From NCBI GenBank assembly GCA_951812825.1, contig OX638324.1, positions 816,459 through 880,458 of the forward strand: a DNA stretch of 64,000 bases. The letters run 5' to 3'. The stretch's first letter is position 1; the number at the start of each line of letters is the position of its first letter. A model generated the notes under the pieces. It was not told where the DNA came from. It saw only the letters and a program-made list of their open reading frames with translations, and ran no database searches. A program made the position numbers and the translations under genes. Below, piece by piece: positions 63,346 through 64,000 of this stretch. The stretch comes from an uncultured Dehalococcoidia bacterium (GTDB lineage: Bacteria > Chloroflexota > Dehalococcoidia > Lucifugimonadales > GCA-2712585).

Positions 63346-63555
63346 GGGCCGTTCGCAAACTAACCTCCCCCAAAAGACGCCGGTGCCGCAAGTCCAACCC
63401 CGCAGGTTTGGAGCCGCTACAGGACCAGGTAGCGCATCTATGTCTTCTGGAACAGGGACAACTCTTCAACGGTCAGGCAATGGACCTATTCCGCCTTTCC
63501 CGCCCAACCTTCCGTCATTCCCCCGTAGGCGGGAATCCAGTCCCCTCCCTGCCCC

Positions 63556-63774
63556 CTACCTCCTCCGTCTCTTCCGCAGCCACCGGTTATACACAAACCC
63601 GTAGGCAACTCCAAAAATCGTCCCGAAAATCAGCGTGTGCCGGACCAATCCGCCCAAAGTCAGATCATCGTTCAACAAGCCGTTAATCACCCCGCTTATG
63701 ATGCCGGCCACAATCCCAACAGGCAGGTAAATCAGAATATCTCGAATCAGCGGGACCCGTGGCTCTTCATTCAT
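63556..63774 (-). CDS. Small membrane protein of unknown function
   Basis: 72 residues with two predicted transmembrane helices (IYLPVGIVAGIISGVINGLL and TLIFGTIFGVAYGFVYNRWL) and a very basic end (RKRRRR). No family recognised. Its ATG overlaps the stop of the upstream LLM gene by ATGA, so it is co-translated with it. Confidence 0.55.
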   Translation of the reverse strand: MNEEPRVPLIRDILIYLPVGIVAGIISGVINGLLNDDLTLGGLVRHTLIFGTIFGVAYGFVYNRWLRKRRRR

Positions 63775-64000
63775 AGCAAAACCCCCTCCACCAGCGGCAT
63801 CACCCGCTCGGCAAACTCCTCCATCACCCCCACCGTCTCCGCAACCTCATCCCTCCGGAAATCAAACACCAGATGACCAACCCCAACACCCGCAAACTCC
63901 GCCACGTCCGACGCAATCTGCTCCGCCGTCCCCATGAACGGCTGCGACCTGTCCTCAGCCGCCCCCAGCAGATACCTCGGCGGCCTGTACGCCACCCCAA
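63771..64000 (-). CDS. LLM class flavin-dependent oxidoreductase, C-terminal part
   Basis: The frame is open through the right edge of the window, so only the last ~76 residues are seen. PFMGTAEQIASDVAEFAGVGVGHLVFDFR is in the usual style of the LLM C-terminus (GTPEEIAERLxxYxxAGVDHxxL). The third LLM-type gene in the window. The stop overlaps the start of the small membrane protein gene by 4 nt. Confidence 0.7.
   Translation of the reverse strand, partial: GVAYRPPRYLLGAAEDRSQPFMGTAEQIASDVAEFAGVGVGHLVFDFRRDEVAETVGVMEEFAERVMPLVEGVLL

Overview
The window reads as a GC-rich chromosomal segment of a free-living bacterium. The best guess is a Chloroflexota of the Dehalococcoidia/SAR202 type. This is inferred from gene content: three flavin-dependent LLM oxidoreductases, two MmgE/PrpD proteins, several CoA-transferase, enoyl-CoA hydratase and SDR genes, a hydantoinase-like amidohydrolase, and a succinate dehydrogenase whose third subunit is a CCG-domain protein instead of membrane anchors. 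No marker gene here fixes the taxonomy. There are no rRNA genes, no intact tRNA and no CRISPR array.

Layout. 1-6.1 kb: purL, a small PH-domain membrane protein and ppdK. 6.6-7.9 kb: a divergent nickel superoxide dismutase pair, sodX and sodN. 8.2-12.3 kb: a broken M28 peptidase gene, two LLM oxidoreductases and an alpha/beta hydrolase. 12.7-15.2 kb: leuS. 15.4-18.4 kb: an MFS exporter whose 5' end is duplicated around a 1.1-kb insert carrying a lipoprotein and a ribbon-helix-helix protein. 18.6-22.9 kb: an EVE protein and an sdhA-sdhB-CCG operon. 23.5-26.2 kb: ybeY and dnaX-ybaB. 26.4-39.4 kb: a compositionally different block with CoA-transferases, MmgE/PrpD, SbcC, ffh, a nucleic-acid repair operon (TatD/amidohydrolase_2-like, mug, thpR, alkA/ogg-like) and a split transketolase. 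39.5-51.5 kb: an orphan CoA-transferase A subunit, groES-groEL with a CIRCE operator, enoyl-CoA hydratases, methyltransferase, acyl-CoA ligase, P-loop kinase, VOC protein and a ThDP enzyme. 51.5-54.7 kb: an accessory stretch with an unrecognised BNR/membrane/zinc-ribbon protein. 54.8-64 kb: tandem SDRs, methyltransferase, two GNATs, an MFS carrier, a hydantoinase-like enzyme, a second MmgE/PrpD and the end of a third LLM oxidoreductase.

Two large-scale signals stand out. First, outside 26.2-39.4 kb the + strand is strongly C-rich over G whichever strand the genes use; inside that block the bias is absent or mildly reversed. Second, the gaps between genes in the C-rich parts are filled with three families of short hairpin repeats. 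All copies I can see lie in the same orientation, and their stems show compensatory changes. I see none in the 13-kb block. Together they suggest either a structural boundary (insertion, inversion or assembly join) or a strand-biased process acting on this chromosome.
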